Assembly (NCBI GenBank): GCA_900538905.1
Contig: UPZS01000002.1
Location: forward strand, 1 to 64,000
Reading direction: 5' to 3'
Length of the DNA: 64,000 nt
DNA from: an uncultured Sutterella sp.
Lineage (GTDB): Bacteria; Pseudomonadota; Gammaproteobacteria; Burkholderiales; Burkholderiaceae_F
Shown: piece by piece, positions 23,055 through 31,493 of the stretch
Layout: every line of letters begins with the position of its first letter
Numbering within the stretch: the first letter of the stretch is position 1
The notes under the pieces: generated by a model
Told to the model about the DNA's origin: nothing
The model's input: only the letters and a program-made list of their open reading frames with translations
The model's database searches: none
Position numbers and translations under genes: made by a program

Positions 23055-24959
23055 ATGCTCAGACTGCAACACCTTTCGATTGTGCGCGGTACGCGTACGC
23101 TTTACGACAACGTCAACCTGGTCGCTTCCGACGGTGAGCGCATTGCACTCGTCGGGGAAAACGGAAGCGGCAAATCGTCGCTTTTCGCCGCTATTCTCGG
23201 AGATTTAAGCCCCGAAGCGGGCACGATTGATGTCCCTGAATTGGTTTCTGAAGTCGCGCAAAGCGTGGAAGAAACCGATCGTGAGGCGCTGCAATATGTG
23301 CTTGAAGGTCACGCTCCGCTCATGGCGGCCCAAGCCGAAGAAAAGGCCGCTCATGAAAGTGGCGATGACATGCGCATTGCCGCAGCAACGGCGCACCTGG
23401 CAGAAATCAACGAGGGTGCCGTCAAAGCTCAGGCGCTCACGATCATGAACGGTCTGGGTTTTCTGCCGGGAGACGAAAGCCGCACGGTTCGCGAGTTTTC
23501 CGGCGGCTGGCGCAATCGTCTGGCCTTGGCACGCTGCCTTATCAACCCGGCACAGTTGCTTCTTTTGGACGAACCTACCAACCACCTCGACATCGACAGT
23601 CTCATCTGGCTTGAAGCCTGGCTCAAGCGTCTGACCTGCACCGTCATCATCATCAGCCACGACCGAGAATTTCTCGATCGCGCCGTACAGACAACATGGG
23701 CCGTTGAAGACGGCACTATCACCCGCTACGGCGGCAACTATTCGTTCTACGAAATGCAGCGCGTCCAGAACCTGCGCCTGCGGGAGGCCAACCGCAAAGC
23801 CTATGAGCGTACGGCCGCTCACCTCAAAAGCTACATCGAGCGCTTCCGCTACAAGGCCACGAAGGCGCGTCAGGCACAATCGCGCATCAAGATGCTCGAG
23901 CGTCTCGAAGTCGTCGAACCCGTGCGTAGTGCCACCAGCTGGCGCTTTGCGTTCGAACAGCCCGAACGCATGCCCACGCAGCTGGTAACCCTTGAAGATG
24001 TTGCGGCCGGCTATGGTGAGAACCGCGTTTTAAACGGCGTCAATCTTTGCATCCGCTCGGGCGAACGCATCGGTGTGCTCGGCGTCAACGGCGCAGGCAA
24101 ATCTACGCTCATCAAGACCATTGTCGGCAAGCTCGAGCCGCTGCACGGTACGGTACGCGACGGACAAGGCCTTCAGATCGGGTATTTCGCCCAGCATCAG
24201 CTAGAAGCACTCGATCCCGAGGAAACGCCGCTTGACGTCATGAAGCGCAAAGCTCCTCTGGCACGCGAGCAACAGCTGAGAGATCACCTCGGTAAATTCC
24301 GCTTCTCGGGCGACAAGGTTGACACCCTGATTGGCGTCCTTTCGGGCGGTGAAAAAGCGCGCCTTGCATTGTCTTTGATCGTCTGGGACAAGCCCAATCT
24401 GATTGTCTTGGACGAACCGACCAATCACCTCGACATGGCCACCCGTGAAGCACTCACTGTGGCGCTTTCGTCCTTTGAGGGTACCTTGCTGCTCGTTTCG
24501 CACGATCGCCATCTTCTGCGCAGCGTCTGCGACAAGCTCATTTTGGTGCACGACGGAGCCGTGACCGAATACGACGGCGACCTCGACGACTACGCGACCT
24601 TCGTGCTGCAACAGCGTAAGCTCTCGCAGGCAACAGATAAGCCCGATGCGGCACCGCAGGCAACTTCGGGCGTCAACCGCAAGGAACAGCGCAAACTCGA
24701 AGCGCTCGAACGCAATCGCATTGCGGCGCTCAAAAAGCCGCTCTTGGCTAAACTCACCAAAGTCGAGAAGGAAATGGCTAAGGTGAGCGAAGAACTTGCC
24801 TCGCTTGACGCGCAGTTGGCCGACACCGCCTGGTACGAAAAGACACCGGCCGAGACCGTGGCCGAAGTCACGCGCCGGCGAGGTGAAGCAGCCGGCGTTC
24901 TGGAAGAGCTCGAAGCTCAGTGGCTTGAAGTTTCGGAGCAAATCGAAGCCTGCGTCTGA
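23055..24959 (+). CDS. yheS: ABC-F family ATPase, YheS-like
   Basis: Soluble protein with two ATP-binding domains, no membrane segment, of the ABC-F group that acts on ribosomes. 634 aa. First Walker A GENGSGKSS at about 34-42, signature FSGGWRNR, Walker B LLLLDEPTNHLD; linker with many Arg/Lys (KATKARQAQSRIKMLERLE); second Walker A GVNGAGKST and signature LSGGEKARL; C-terminal coiled coil about 540-630. Closest to YheS by overall pattern. Followed by a clear terminator. Confidence 0.93.
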   Translation: MLRLQHLSIVRGTRTLYDNVNLVASDGERIALVGENGSGKSSLFAAILGDLSPEAGTIDVPELVSEVAQSVEETDREALQYVLEGHAPLMAAQAEEKAAHESGDDMRIAAATAHLAEINEGAVKAQALTIMNGLGFLPGDESRTVREFSGGWRNRLALARCLINPAQLLLLDEPTNHLDIDSLIWLEAWLKRLTCTVIIISHDREFLDRAVQTTWAVEDGTITRYGGNYSFYEMQRVQNLRLREANRKAYERTAAHLKSYIERFRYKATKARQAQSRIKMLERLEVVEPVRSATSWRFAFEQPERMPTQLVTLEDVAAGYGENRVLNGVNLCIRSGERIGVLGVNGAGKSTLIKTIVGKLEPLHGTVRDGQGLQIGYFAQHQLEALDPEETPLDVMKRKAPLAREQQLRDHLGKFRFSGDKVDTLIGVLSGGEKARLALSLIVWDKPNLIVLDEPTNHLDMATREALTVALSSFEGTLLLVSHDRHLLRSVCDKLILVHDGAVTEYDGDLDDYATFVLQQRKLSQATDKPDAAPQATSGVNRKEQRKLEALERNRIAALKKPLLAKLTKVEKEMAKVSEELASLDAQLADTAWYEKTPAETVAEVTRRRGEAAGVLEELEAQWLEVSEQIEACV

Positions 24960-24978
24960 CGCTAGCATCTCGTTTCTG

Positions 24979-25020
24979 AAAAAAACGAGCAGATCGCCCG
25001 ACAAGCGCTGCTCGTTTTCT
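24979..25020 (+). terminator. Rho-independent terminator of the yheS-like gene
   Basis: AACGAGCAG (24984-24992) pairs with CTGCTCGTT (25008-25016), followed by a T-rich stretch (TTTTCTTT). It lies 24 bases after the stop codon; the TnpB element is inserted just beyond it. Confidence 0.8.
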
Positions 25021-25048
25021 TTGTACCAGACTTGTTTAGAAGCGCCAA

Positions 25049-25180
25049 GTGACTTCTCCCCTCACTGAAGTTAGGGGCTTCCTGCTTCATAGCGGGTTTG
25101 GCATCTGAGTTTCCCCTGACACCTCTCCGGCTCCACAGGCATAACATCGGCCCAGCCCGGACCTAGCTTTACATTTGTTG
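25049..25180 (-). ncRNA. Probable omega-RNA (reRNA) at the TnpB right end
   Basis: TnpB proteins use a guide RNA made from the 3' part of the tnpB transcript and the right end of the element. Here the end hairpin CCCCTAACTTCAGTGAGGGG overlaps the tnpB stop codon and reaches the putative end at 25049. The guide would be the first 16-20 bases of flanking DNA, read on the minus strand from 25048. The 5' limit of the RNA is not visible from sequence; 25180 is a guess. Confidence 0.55.
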
Positions 25181-26531
25181 CCTTCGCTGGTTTCCCACGC
25201 AGCGTGGCTTTCACCTTTTCCGGTTCGAGTCTGCCTTCGCGGATCAGTTTCACGCCTGCCATCAGGATATTTCCTGCTGCCACATAATCCGCGTTCGCCG
25301 ACTCAAATCCGCAGCTCACACAACGGAACTCCGACTGCGACGGCCGGTTCTTCCGCTCCACCCGACCGCACTTCGGGCATCGCTGGGAGGTGTAGGCCGG
25401 CTCAACCTTTATGACAAGTTTGCCAGCCTTTTTTGCTTTGTACTTCAAATATTCTTCCGTCTTCCCCCAACCGCTTGAGAGGATGGCTCGATTCAGTCCA
25501 GCTTTGGCTCGTGCTCCGTTGGGCAATGCTTTCGCATTGTCATCGTATTTCGGCTCAGGCCGCTTGGTCATGTTTTTGACTCTCAAGTCCTCAAGCACAA
25601 AAAACTGTACTTTGTCGTCACTGACCATGGCGTGAGAGGTCTGATGCGCAAAGTCGTTGATGACATTCTTGCGATAGTCAAACGTCCGTGCCACTTTTCG
25701 ACGCATTTTTGCCCTGTTACGGCTGCCTTTTTCGCAACGAGCCATGCACTTCTGATAATGCTTGCGCTGACGTTCTTTGCGACGAATCCTTTCCAACTGA
25801 TCTTTTGTCAGCGAATAAGGCTCAGGATCGTTACTTGTCTGAACCGGGCGCACGACACCTCGGTCGATCCCGTTTCCGCATGCGATGAGTTCCTCTTCGG
25901 AGTATTGCCGCAGACGCTCAAGTATTTCCTTTTCTGTTTCGGGGAATCGCTCTTGTTCTGTCTCCTCGTAGCTCATGGAAACAAAGAGCGCCTTGCTTGT
26001 CAGCGTCACGCTGACCATTGCCGGCACGGCAAACTCACGGTGTGCCCGAAACAGAATCGTTCCGCCCGGAATGCGTGCGGATCCGAATCGCAGTTCATAC
26101 CAGCCCGCGCGACTTGTAGGTTCAATCGTAAAGTAGGCTCGCGTCAGCAGCAGATGACGCTCGGCGTCCTTGATAGCGCGCAACTTGGGACGAGCAGCCA
26201 ACCCGGCAGCTGCTCTCTTGGAAGCCTGACAAAAACGGAAAGCACCGATACCCAGAATTGCCGAGGGCACCTGAGACAACCACGGTCTTTGTGCCTTATC
26301 AACAAAATGCGCGTACTTCTGATCGGGCTTGGGCCGCGTAATGCGGCATTCATTGCGAATTGGTTGCTTGTGCCGTTCAGTTTCCCCAATCAGTCGGCTG
26401 AGGCTATCAAAGAACCTCTGTTCCAGAACGCATTCGTTGTAGATAAACATCTGCCCGGCAGACCAGGTGAGGTAGGCCTCGCGTGCGGATGAATTCTTAA
26501 ACCTGGCGGCAAATTTGCGTCCGGTGAGCAT
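25071..26531 (-). CDS. tnpB: TnpB RNA-guided endonuclease (IS605 OrfB family)
   Basis: RNA-guided DNA nuclease, the ancestor group of Cas12. 486 aa, longer than the usual ~400. The RuvC catalytic acids appear intact: Asp223 in GIDRG, Glu314 in FFVLEDLR, Asp415 in SANADYVAAGNI. A zinc finger is formed by C385, C388, C404 and C407 (CPKC..CVSC). The N-terminal part (1-210) is the RNA/DNA-binding beta-barrel region with some unusual length. The ATG follows AAAGGA, which is inside a short hairpin. With no frameshift and all key residues present, it looks functional. Confidence 0.92.
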   Translation of the reverse strand: MLTGRKFAARFKNSSAREAYLTWSAGQMFIYNECVLEQRFFDSLSRLIGETERHKQPIRNECRITRPKPDQKYAHFVDKAQRPWLSQVPSAILGIGAFRFCQASKRAAAGLAARPKLRAIKDAERHLLLTRAYFTIEPTSRAGWYELRFGSARIPGGTILFRAHREFAVPAMVSVTLTSKALFVSMSYEETEQERFPETEKEILERLRQYSEEELIACGNGIDRGVVRPVQTSNDPEPYSLTKDQLERIRRKERQRKHYQKCMARCEKGSRNRAKMRRKVARTFDYRKNVINDFAHQTSHAMVSDDKVQFFVLEDLRVKNMTKRPEPKYDDNAKALPNGARAKAGLNRAILSSGWGKTEEYLKYKAKKAGKLVIKVEPAYTSQRCPKCGRVERKNRPSQSEFRCVSCGFESANADYVAAGNILMAGVKLIREGRLEPEKVKATLRGKPAKATNVKLGPGWADVMPVEPERCQGKLRCQTRYEAGSP

Positions 26532-26534
26532 AGG

Positions 26535-26552
26535 GTTCCTTTCACGAGGAAC
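26535..26552 (-). promoter_or_regulatory. Hairpin over the tnpB ribosome-binding site
   Basis: In the tnpB message GUUCCU pairs perfectly with AGGAAC (6 bp, loop CGUGAA). The AGGA in the 3' arm is the ribosome-binding site, 5-9 bases before the ATG, so the hairpin would limit translation. Confidence 0.55.
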
Positions 26553-26620
26553 TCAGTGTACAGACAACATTCATCTATTTGTTGCCTGCCTCCCCAAAAA
26601 ATAGCTTCGGGGTTTTAGAG

Positions 26621-26660
26621 CCGCATTCCTCCCCTGCTTGAATGCAGGAGAATCCTGCGG
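26621..26660 (-). repeat. Upstream hairpin related to the TnpB right end
   Basis: Minus strand: CCGCA pairs with TGCGG at the base; TCTCCTGC pairs with GCAGGGGA at the top with a TTCAA-type loop. It shares the frame GCAGGA..C.CCT...TTCA...AGGGGAG with the right-end hairpin at 25049-25086, in the same orientation. It is either the left-end hairpin of this element or the remains of an older right end. Confidence 0.6.
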
Positions 26661-26764
26661 AATTTATTTGAAGCGAGAATGCCTCGCTTTGATTTCTGAA
26701 AACTTAAGGTTTTGTCATCACCATTCCATTTGTTGGAGCAAAAAAATTCAAAAATCCCGGAACC

Positions 26765-27391
26765 TCAGAGCACACCAGCACTTTTGAGAATATTTCTAAG
26801 TTGTTCCGGATTGGCCGCAGAGAGCTTTTTCATGGCGTGCGAACGATGCAGTTCCGCAGTGCGCGGCGAAATACCGAGTCGCTCACCGATCGTGCGGCTC
26901 ACTAACCCCTGCGCCACCAGCTTGGCCACCTCGAGCTCACGCTCCGTAAGCCTTTCAACCAACGCGACCGCAGCCTCATCGCTCACCTTGCCTTCGGCCT
27001 TCATAACGCTGTCGCCGGCGGCCCGCATCACCGAGCGCACGAGGCGCTCCTCATCAACCGGCTTTTGCAGGAAGTCGTAGGCGCCGTCAAGAATCGTCCG
27101 TACGGCCATGTCAATGTCGCCGTGTCCGGAAATAAACACAATCGGGATATTTGATTGCCGCTCGTTGAGTAGGCGTTGGCACTCCAAGCCCGTCAGTTCG
27201 GGCATACGCACGTCAAGCACAAGGCAGCCGGGCACAGACGGACGATCTTCGGCAAAAAAGCGGCGAGCTGAAGTGTAAGCCGCCACCTGCCAGCCGTCGA
27301 GCTCTAAATAGAGCTTTAACGCTGCGCCAAGCGCTTCGTCGTCGTCAAGAATTCGTATCAGGGCTTTTTGCTTGATGTAGTCGAGTTCCAT
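26765..27391 (-). CDS. Response regulator, FixJ/TtrR-like (receiver + LuxR-type HTH)
   Basis: 208-aa DNA-binding regulator. Receiver domain with acidic pair DDD near 16-18, phosphoacceptor Asp60 (CLVLDVRMPEL), and the conserved Lys in FLQKPVD. C-terminal LuxR-type helix-turn-helix: LTERELEVAKLVAQG then ISPRTAELHRSHAMKKL (about 145-190). It starts 11 bases after the sensor kinase gene and forms a pair with it. Closest to TtrR/FixJ; the signal and targets are not shown by the sequence, since no tetrathionate reductase genes are in this window. Confidence 0.88.
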   Translation of the reverse strand: MELDYIKQKALIRILDDDEALGAALKLYLELDGWQVAAYTSARRFFAEDRPSVPGCLVLDVRMPELTGLECQRLLNERQSNIPIVFISGHGDIDMAVRTILDGAYDFLQKPVDEERLVRSVMRAAGDSVMKAEGKVSDEAAVALVERLTERELEVAKLVAQGLVSRTIGERLGISPRTAELHRSHAMKKLSAANPEQLRNILKSAGVL

Positions 27392-27402
27392 GGTTCTTTG
27401 TC

Positions 27403-29319
27403 CTAAGCCATTTCGTCTTCTTCGTCTGTTGTACCGTTACTGTCGCCCGCTACTGCGCCACGCAAATTAATATCTATGACCGCTGTCAACCCACGCGTTC
27501 TGTTGCGCACAAAGTGCAGTCGGGCTCCATGCGACTCGACAATGCCGCGCACAATCTGAAGTCCAAGTCCGAGACCTTCGTCTTTAACGCTCATCAGGGG
27601 CTGAGACAAACGCGCAAAATCCTCTTCGCCGATCGTTTCGCCGTTATCGGTGACAGTCATGCGAACCTTGTCAATCGCCAAATGCTCCAGCCCCACGCGC
27701 ACGATTGGACGTTCCGTATTTTGGCAGGCCTCGCAGGCATTTTTTACTAGATTGTGCGTCACAAGCTCCCATTCAAGCGGGTTAGCATCAAAAACAACTC
27801 CAGGGTCGGTTTCCACAAAGATGTCAACTTTCGGGTAGCGCCCCGTACTGCGAAAAGCTGTTATCGACTGATCAATGATGACCTTCAAATCCACCTTCTG
27901 ACGTGTCTTGTGTAACCCTTTTGCGTAAGCACGCACATTGTCAATAATGCAGTTGGCGCGTTCAATCTGAGCCTCAATATTGCCGAGCACATTCACAAGC
28001 AATGTCTTGTCAGGGTTTTCGCGTGAAAGAATTTTGCGAGCGCTCTTGCTAAAGAGCAACGCAGCGCTCATCGGTTGACGCAGTTCGTGCGCAATCATCG
28101 AAGAAAGCTGACCGACAATACCGCTTTTTTGCAAACGCTCGATGCGTTCGTGCGTTTCGTTGGCCTGGGCTTTGAGTTCCTTCTCGCGTTCCAGCGCATC
28201 ACGAAGTTCCTGGGTGCGGACGGTCACGAGCCTTGTCACGCGTACCGAGTGCGCTATCCAAGCCAGTAGAAAAACGAGAAACGCGATGATAAGGTTGCCG
28301 TACTCATCCCATACGCGGCTAAACGTCCAGTTGCGCATCCACTCATAGGGGCCAAGACGCAGGGAGCGGTAAAGCTCGTCGACGGCACGGTAGTCGGTGC
28401 CGACCGTCCAGTAGTGACCGTCGCCGGTGGGCGCCATTGAAAAGGCCGCATACACCACGGCTTTGGTGATTTCGGGAGGAGCAGCGGGAGCCGATGCAAG
28501 TACCCAACTCGGATACAGTTCAGTCGAGCGTTGGCACACACCATTTTTCAATTGCGCGGGCGTTCTGTCACGCGGTTCAATGACGCGATACATACCCCTT
28601 TCCTGCGGGTGCTTTTGCAGGTAATGCTCAAGCCAGCATTGACGCAGAATTGCTACGTCAACCTTGCCTTCACGCATCAGATCAAAACCGGCTTTGAGCC
28701 GGTCGTCGGGACCGACAAAAGCGACTGAGCTGAAAAACTTTTCAAACGCGAAGCCGCGCCGTACCACCTCTCCCATCGGAATCAGATAACCGGTAAAGCC
28801 TCCGGCACTTGATGCTGCCGCCATTTTTCCCTTCATGTCGACAAAGCTTTGAATTGTCGAATCCGATCGGACCACAAAAGCCGATCCTTCCCCATGATTA
28901 GGATCCGGATAGGCTTTGCTTGCCAGAGAAGCAACTGCCACCGCTCCGCTTTGCATCAGGCGCCAATAGAAACCCGCGCTTGAAAGAAAAATATCGACTT
29001 CTTCATCACGAATGGCCTGTGCTAGTTCGGTCATCGTGTATTCGCGCACTCGTACGTTTTCTTCCCCAAAGGATCGCCGCAGGCTTTGTATCGTCGCTTC
29101 AACCACCGCTTCATTGGGCGACGGGCGAGTAAAGGCAACAATGCCAAAGTTGATTGGTCGCGGCAATTGCACTGAGGTGGCATATGCACCAAAATCATCC
29201 AGTCGCGAAACCAAATTAAGAACAATGCCGTCCTGCGCCGGCACTACAGTCTCGGCTCCGACTGTCGCGCAAAAAAAAGTGCAACTTAAGGCCGTCAAAA
29301 ATCTTTGGAAGCGGGTCAT
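27403..29319 (-). CDS. TtrS-like sensor histidine kinase with PhnD-type periplasmic domain
   Basis: 638-aa membrane sensor. Signal peptide (1-22), a periplasmic PhnD/SBP-like domain (about 35-320), one membrane segment (about 342-358), a coiled coil (365-400), HisKA with His411 (SSMIAHELRQPMSA) and an ATPase domain with HNLVKNACEA, DNGETI and GLGLQIVRG. The periplasmic part has only two cysteines near 228 and 262. Architecture equals TtrS, which senses tetrathionate, but related kinases sense other sulfur or arsenic compounds. Co-transcribed with the regulator. Confidence 0.85.
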   Translation of the reverse strand: MTRFQRFLTALSCTFFCATVGAETVVPAQDGIVLNLVSRLDDFGAYATSVQLPRPINFGIVAFTRPSPNEAVVEATIQSLRRSFGEENVRVREYTMTELAQAIRDEEVDIFLSSAGFYWRLMQSGAVAVASLASKAYPDPNHGEGSAFVVRSDSTIQSFVDMKGKMAAASSAGGFTGYLIPMGEVVRRGFAFEKFFSSVAFVGPDDRLKAGFDLMREGKVDVAILRQCWLEHYLQKHPQERGMYRVIEPRDRTPAQLKNGVCQRSTELYPSWVLASAPAAPPEITKAVVYAAFSMAPTGDGHYWTVGTDYRAVDELYRSLRLGPYEWMRNWTFSRVWDEYGNLIIAFLVFLLAWIAHSVRVTRLVTVRTQELRDALEREKELKAQANETHERIERLQKSGIVGQLSSMIAHELRQPMSAALLFSKSARKILSRENPDKTLLVNVLGNIEAQIERANCIIDNVRAYAKGLHKTRQKVDLKVIIDQSITAFRSTGRYPKVDIFVETDPGVVFDANPLEWELVTHNLVKNACEACQNTERPIVRVGLEHLAIDKVRMTVTDNGETIGEEDFARLSQPLMSVKDEGLGLGLQIVRGIVESHGARLHFVRNRTRGLTAVIDINLRGAVAGDSNGTTDEEDEMA

Positions 29320-29380
29320 TTAAAAACACCGTCGGTTGCAGTACGTTCGAATTTTGCCGAAATTTGCAGATTTCCGAAAC

Positions 29381-29408
29381 GCAAAACCTCGCCGAAGCGA
29401 GGTTTTGC
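29381..29408 (-). terminator. Terminator of the cstA-like gene
   Basis: GCAAAACCTCGC and GCGAGGTTTTGC form a perfect 12-bp stem with a CGAA/TTCG tetraloop, 30 bases after the cstA stop codon. On the minus strand GTTT follows. It probably also insulates the sensor kinase gene downstream. Confidence 0.75.
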
Positions 29409-29437
29409 AGTTTCTTCAAAGTAGTGGAAGTGAAGAC

Positions 29438-31270
29438 TTATTCTTCAACGACTTCCTTTACTTCAACGCCGTACTGATCGCGCGTAAGGGTCTTCATATT
29501 GATGAGGACCATCCAGCGGCGCAACGTACCGAAAATCACGAACGCCATCAGCAGCATAACAACGCAAGAGAGCGTAGCGAGCAGATGCTGACCATTGGGC
29601 AGATATTGGTTGACAACCAACCAGACGCCGGCCCAGATCGTGATGACGGTCATCAGCAAACCGGGCACGCCGGTCATCCAGGCGTACTTGCCCTTATTCA
29701 TGCGCAGCAACACGGTCGTGCCAATCAAAAGCGTCACGGACGCAAGCAACTGGTTGCAGATACCGAAGAGCGGCCAGATGCTCGAGATATCACCCGAGTA
29801 CACAAGGTAGCCCCAGGAACCGGTAAAGAGCACGCTGGTGATGATGATGCCCGGTACCCAATCCTTCTGATTGAACTTCGGCGAGATGTAGCGGCCGATC
29901 ATTTCCTGCAGGAAGAAGCGACCGACGCGGGTGCCAGCGTCAACGGCGGTCAGAATGAAGACAGCTTCAAACATAATCGCAAAGTGATACCAGTAGGCCA
30001 TCAGGTCTTCCATCCAGGGGATGCGAGAGAAGATATAGGCCATACCGACGGCGAGCGACACAGAACCACCCGGGCGAGCAGCCAGCGTTTCCTGCACTTC
30101 GGCTTCCAGCATCGGCAGGTTCTGAACCTGCATGCCGAGTTCGGCAAACTTGGCTGCCGGCGCATTGATGGCAAAGTAGTCGGCAGGCACAAGCACACAG
30201 GCAGCCACCAGAGCCATCACAGCCACGAAACCTTCGGTAAGCATGGCACCGTAACCCACGAAGAGCACGTCCTTTTCATTTCCGATCATCTTCGGGGTCG
30301 TACCCGTACCAATCGTGGCATGGAAACCCGACAAGGCACCGCAGGCAATCGTAATGAAGATGAACGGGATCACCGGACCACCCACGATCGGGCCGCCGCC
30401 ATGGATGAATTCGGTAATGGCAGGCATCTTGAACTCGGGCATCACGAAGACGATGCCAAGAGCCAGAGCAAGGATCGTACCAACCTTGAGGAACGTCGAC
30501 AGGTAGTCGCGCGGCAAGAGCAGCAGCCACACCGGAAGAACAGATGCAAAGAAGCCGTAGATCGGGATCAAGACCGACATCGTCTTGCGATCGATGTCAA
30601 GGAAGCCGAAATACTCAGGGTGCGAAGCGACCCAAGGACCGGAAAGGATGCACAAGAAAAGCAGCACCACGCCCAGAAGCGTTGCACCGAGCACGTCACC
30701 CTTGCGCCAGATCTGCAGATACAAGCCCATGATGATGGCGATCGGAATCGTTGCCACAACCGTGTAGGTCGACCACAGCGAATCGTGCATGGCGTTGACA
30801 CAAGCAATCGAAAGCCCCGCCAGCGTCAGGATCAGAATCGCAAGCACAGCCCAGGAAGCCACAAACCCCGTGGTGGGATCGATTTCGCGCGTGGCAATGT
30901 ATGCAAGCGAACGGCCCTTGTGGCGCACCGAGCAAAACAGCACGACCATATCGTGCACGCCGCCCGCAAGAACGCAGCCGATCAAAATCCACAACAAACC
31001 GGGCAAATAGCCGAACTGGGCGGCCAGTACGGGACCGAGTAGCGGACCGGCTGCGGCAATAGCGGCAAAATGATGCCCGAACAGCACAAACTTATCGGTC
31101 TTGACATAGTCCTGACCGTCAGCGTACTTCACAGCAGGCGTCACGCGGTTGGCATCCACGTTGAGCACCTTGGCTGCAATAAACAGGCCGTAGAAACGAT
31201 AACCGATTGCAAAAACGCAAAGCGCTGCAAAGATAATCGTTACGGCATTGACTCCGTCGAGCGACGACAT
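29438..31270 (-). CDS. cstA: CstA-family carbon starvation/pyruvate transporter
   Basis: Inner-membrane transporter of the CstA family; E. coli members take up pyruvate or peptides. 610 aa, with many hydrophobic segments (about 16). Typical: the HHFAAIAAAGPLLGPVLAAQ stretch near the N-terminus, FCSVRHKGRSLAYIA, and AGTRVGRFFLQEM. The start at 31270 has AAAGGAG 7 bases upstream; a longer in-frame start to 31354 is not needed. Shorter than E. coli CstA (about 700 aa), as in many anaerobes. Substrate is not settled by sequence. Confidence 0.9.
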   Translation of the reverse strand: MSSLDGVNAVTIIFAALCVFAIGYRFYGLFIAAKVLNVDANRVTPAVKYADGQDYVKTDKFVLFGHHFAAIAAAGPLLGPVLAAQFGYLPGLLWILIGCVLAGGVHDMVVLFCSVRHKGRSLAYIATREIDPTTGFVASWAVLAILILTLAGLSIACVNAMHDSLWSTYTVVATIPIAIIMGLYLQIWRKGDVLGATLLGVVLLFLCILSGPWVASHPEYFGFLDIDRKTMSVLIPIYGFFASVLPVWLLLLPRDYLSTFLKVGTILALALGIVFVMPEFKMPAITEFIHGGGPIVGGPVIPFIFITIACGALSGFHATIGTGTTPKMIGNEKDVLFVGYGAMLTEGFVAVMALVAACVLVPADYFAINAPAAKFAELGMQVQNLPMLEAEVQETLAARPGGSVSLAVGMAYIFSRIPWMEDLMAYWYHFAIMFEAVFILTAVDAGTRVGRFFLQEMIGRYISPKFNQKDWVPGIIITSVLFTGSWGYLVYSGDISSIWPLFGICNQLLASVTLLIGTTVLLRMNKGKYAWMTGVPGLLMTVITIWAGVWLVVNQYLPNGQHLLATLSCVVMLLMAFVIFGTLRRWMVLINMKTLTRDQYGVEVKEVVEE

Positions 31271-31305
31271 GAGAGCTCCTTTCTCTTCAAAAATTTCTTT
31301 TTTTA

Positions 31306-31333
31306 TTTGCGGCACCCGAGAGAGAGCCGCAAA
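31306..31333 (-). other. Hairpin in the cstA leader
   Basis: TTTGCGGC and GCCGCAAA are an 8-bp inverted repeat with a 12-base loop, 36 bases before the cstA start, in the 223-base gap between cstA and the FAH gene. A-tract on one side only; it does not have the T-tract of a terminator in the direction of cstA. Its function is unknown. Confidence 0.35.
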
Positions 31334-31433
31334 AAAACCCGCCCCGGAAACCACGGCAAGATTTTGAAACAGTTTATGCAGACAATATGTGAAATAAAAA
31401 CCTTTAATTTAGTAGTTACCCTATGCAACACAT

Positions 31434-31470
31434 AAAAAAAAGACGGTTTTAAAAGAACCGTCTTTTTTTT
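31434..31470 (-). terminator. Terminator of the FAH-family gene
   Basis: AAGACGGTT pairs with AACCGTCTT around a short A/T loop, with A8 on one side and T8 on the other, so it can work in both directions. It lies 24 bases after the FAH stop codon. Confidence 0.85.
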
Positions 31471-31493
31471 GCTAATTTTGAGGCCTTGCCGAC

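Larger units (their letters stand above)
25049..26660 (-). mobile_element. IS200/IS605-type element carrying only tnpB
   Basis: Right end: after the tnpB stop codon, a CCCC..GGGG hairpin (25077-25058) is followed by AGAAGTCAC, with TCAC (25052-25049) as the likely cleavage end. Upstream of tnpB, a related hairpin lies at 26621-26660. No tnpA (Y1 transposase) is present, so movement would need a helper in trans. The left boundary is not certain; 26660 is the outer edge of the second hairpin. It sits between the yheS terminator and the ttrR-like gene and disrupts neither. Confidence 0.7.

Noticed and set aside
26671..26689. GCGAG..CTCGC hairpin as terminator of the TtrR-like gene
   Set aside because: The stem (AAGCGAG/CTCGCTT) is clear but is not followed by a T-tract on the minus strand; left unassigned.
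29336..31042. Long open frame opposite the cstA-like gene
   Set aside because: His/Asp/Arg-rich translation with no domain, antisense to a clear membrane protein; a shadow frame.
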